Shown: piece by piece, positions 16,638 to 18,161 of the stretch
How positions within the stretch are numbered: the first letter of the stretch is position 1
How the letters are laid out: each line of letters starts with the position of its first letter
Origin: G020353115 sp964481765
Lineage (GTDB): Bacteria; Bacteroidota; Bacteroidia; Bacteroidales; VadinHA17
DNA: 18,161 nt
Reading direction: 5' to 3'
Assembly (NCBI GenBank): GCA_964481765.1
Contig: CAYZVJ010000069.1
Coordinates: forward strand, 1-18,161
Position numbers and translations under genes: made by a program
The notes under the pieces: model-generated
Seen by the model: only the letters and a program-made list of their open reading frames with translations
What the model was told of the DNA's origin: nothing
The model's database searches: none

Positions 16638-17689
16638 CCGGGAAGGTTATCAACAGCCATGACCGTGATATTTCCCTTGCTGAATGGATCGCTCTCCTGG
16701 CCTGATCGTGGATCATAGTCATAGAATGGTTCTGCGATGGTGGATGCCCTCAGGGTAGAGGGAATTGGCTTTTTGATATCACAACTGATATCGGCAATGA
16801 CCTTAATGGAGAAGTCCGATGCGAGGTAATCTTCTGGTATCATAAACACCGGGGATTGGGGATCCCAGAAATGAGATGCAATAAACAGGTCTGTTTTTTT
16901 GGTATAGGGAAAGAATGTTGATTCGTACTCTTGAGGATGCTGAATAAAATGGTTAAATCCGTCAGGGCCAAAGGCGGTGCCGTCTTTCCGTCGCGTATAA
17001 TGCCATGGATCGAGCCTGGAAAAGACCGGCATGTTGTATTTTTTGTGCAGGAAATCCCCGGGTGAAACCTCTTTGATGTTAAGGGGAGCCAGGGTTTCGA
17101 GTGCTCCATGGGCGACACGTCCGCCACCGGTAATGAGGATACGCAGTGGAGGCAGTTTTAGTGCACTCACATGGGTCAGCATCTCTTCCAGGTCATGGCA
17201 TTCATGGGCTGGTTTCAGGGTAAAGTCACCAAACCTTTCTCCACAGGCTCTAAGCCCGTTGTAAGCACCCACAATTCCGGCCCACCGTCCGAATGCCACC
17301 AGCCTGAACCCGTGTTGATCGGTAAGGTATTCGTAATCGATGAGGGTTATCTTCTTCTCAACAACATGTTGAAGGAGGGAACGGTTGTACGACTGTTTTT
17401 TTGCGGTATGCGAGAAAAAAAGATAGGTTTTATCCGGGATCAATTCGGGAATATGGACCTCTTTTACACCCAGGAGCACATCGCATGCAGAGATATCACT
17501 GCTGACATGCAGACCAAGGTCTCTAAACTCATTATCGGTAAAGCATCTGATCTCGCTGGATTGGACAATGAGTTCGACATTGGGAAACCGGTTTTGGATC
17601 TCCCGGGCACGCCTGGGTCCTATAGGAACCCTCCGGTCGGGCGGGGTTTTGGTCTCTTTCAGGATTCCAACTACAATCTTGTCTTTCAT
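16638..17689 (-). CDS. Saccharopine/alanine dehydrogenase-like oxidoreductase, 3' end lost in gap
   Basis: The visible 350 residues resemble the alanine dehydrogenase/transhydrogenase N-terminal domain family, in its lysine-forming saccharopine dehydrogenase-like branch. Conserved parts are GILKETKTPPDRRVP (8-22), VKEVHIPEL (75-83), FFSHTAKKQ (91-99), DYEYL (119-123) and AFGRWAGIVGAYNGLR (132-147). A Rossmann nucleotide-binding loop, GGGRVAHGA (188-196), and ISCDIKKPIPST (301-312) follow. The chain runs into the gap at AVDNLP (345-350); relatives continue for some tens of residues. The start MKDKIVVG (17689) is chosen over an upstream open extension to 17833, which would run into the tmRNA gene. 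The physiological substrate is uncertain, so no symbol is given. It is divergent from ssrA. Confidence 0.8.
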
Positions 17690-17771
17690 GACTGAATGAT
17701 TTACTGCGAAAGTAGTGAATATGGAACAATTTTTGAGGCTTTTAGGGTGGAACATTGCCGAAAAGATTTTG

Positions 17772-17779
17772 TATCTTTG
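17772..17779 (+). promoter_or_regulatory. -7 promoter box of ssrA
   Basis: TATCTTTG fits the TAnnTTTG consensus exactly and ends 9 bp before the tmRNA 5' end at 17789. I could not find a good -33 box at the usual distance; a TTG at 17755-17757 is only 14 bp upstream. Confidence 0.55.
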
Positions 17780-17788
17780 CACCAGCAT

Positions 17789-18161
17789 GGGGCTGACTGG
17801 ACTTGACAGCAAGCTGAGGTGGTATGCAAGCATGCAGAGCGTTGTGGTATAGCTCTATAATAACATGTCACAACACAATAACTGGCGAAAATAACTACGC
17901 TCTCGCAGCCTGATCGAAGTTTAGTAGGTTAATGGCTTAATTCCGGTACAAGGTACCGGAACGGGACGTCTCTCGGGCGGTCATACTCCGTTCCAACCCG
18001 GTTAAGAGGCGCTCGCAATTCGGAGTTAGCTGGCAGGAGGTCCTGGCCTGACAGTGAACCCTTAAGGACTACGGAATAATTTGGTCGTTCTGCACCTGAT
18101 TTTTCCCGACAATCAAGCAGAACTAAGCATGTAGAAAACATATGGTCTCCTTGTCTGGACG
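17789..18161 (+). ncRNA. ssrA: Transfer-messenger RNA, 3' end beyond the window
   Basis: tmRNA rescues ribosomes stalled on broken mRNAs and tags the nascent peptide for proteolysis, working with SmpB. The 5' end GGGGCTGACTGGACTTGACAG (17789-17808 and on) is the standard tmRNA acceptor-stem and D-like start. The tag frame begins with the resume codon GGC at 17884 and reads GENNYALAA before TGA (17911-17913), a tag type familiar from Bacteroidales. The following 250 bases would hold the pseudoknots. The visible end, CTTGTCTGGACG, is where the T-arm begins, so the T-loop, the 3' acceptor strand and CCA (roughly 25-30 nt) lie outside the window. It is one-piece rather than circularly permuted, judging by the 5' end. 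Confidence 0.96.

Noticed and set aside
17690..17833. Upstream extension of the dehydrogenase-like gene to 17833
   Set aside because: It would run into the 5' end of the tmRNA gene on the other strand, and family members start at the MKDKIVVG position.
17929..18141. 70-codon open frame on the minus strand
   Set aside because: It lies entirely within the tmRNA sequence.

Overview
The window looks like a chromosomal segment of an anaerobic member of the Bacteroidota, most likely Bacteroidales-like. Four things point that way: a 287-residue primary sigma factor without region 1.1, promoters with the Bacteroidota -7 element TAnnTTTG (a full -33/-7 pair in front of the SRP RNA), a tmRNA tag reading GENNYALAA, and a single-chain pyruvate:ferredoxin oxidoreductase. 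Most of the content is housekeeping. I see no phage, transposase, defence cluster or CRISPR array.

Layout. 1-265: a small SRP RNA gene with its promoter and terminator. 330-950 (+): a YciO/Sua5-family protein. It converges with 958-6049 (-), which holds comEC, trkA and trkH in transcription order; trkA and trkH form a potassium-uptake pair. 6235-7248 (+): a dihydroorotate dehydrogenase-like flavoprotein whose usual catalytic cysteine appears to be missing. It converges, 4 bp apart, with the minus-strand series rho, nifJ, ruvX, def (13856-7253). The 426 bp between rho and the divergent rpoD (14283-15146, +) contain a 20-bp tandem duplication and two hairpin-forming sequences. rpoD ends at a clear terminator and is followed by rpe (+).

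The least ordinary part is 15930-16637. A four-helix-bundle (S23/IVP family) gene sits between inverted arrays of the heptamer TGCCTAC, whose inner edges both carry TTGCCTA/TAGGCAA. It looks like a small insertion cassette between rpe and a saccharopine/alanine dehydrogenase-like gene. The right array runs into an assembly gap, which also hides the C-terminus of that dehydrogenase. The window ends inside the tmRNA gene (ssrA).

There are two runs of 100 N. The one inside nifJ is flanked by an exact 55-bp duplication; removing the Ns and one copy restores a 1176-residue reading frame, so it is an assembly seam and not a broken gene. The second gap begins exactly 55 bases into the heptamer run, which fits the same 55-base assembly word length.
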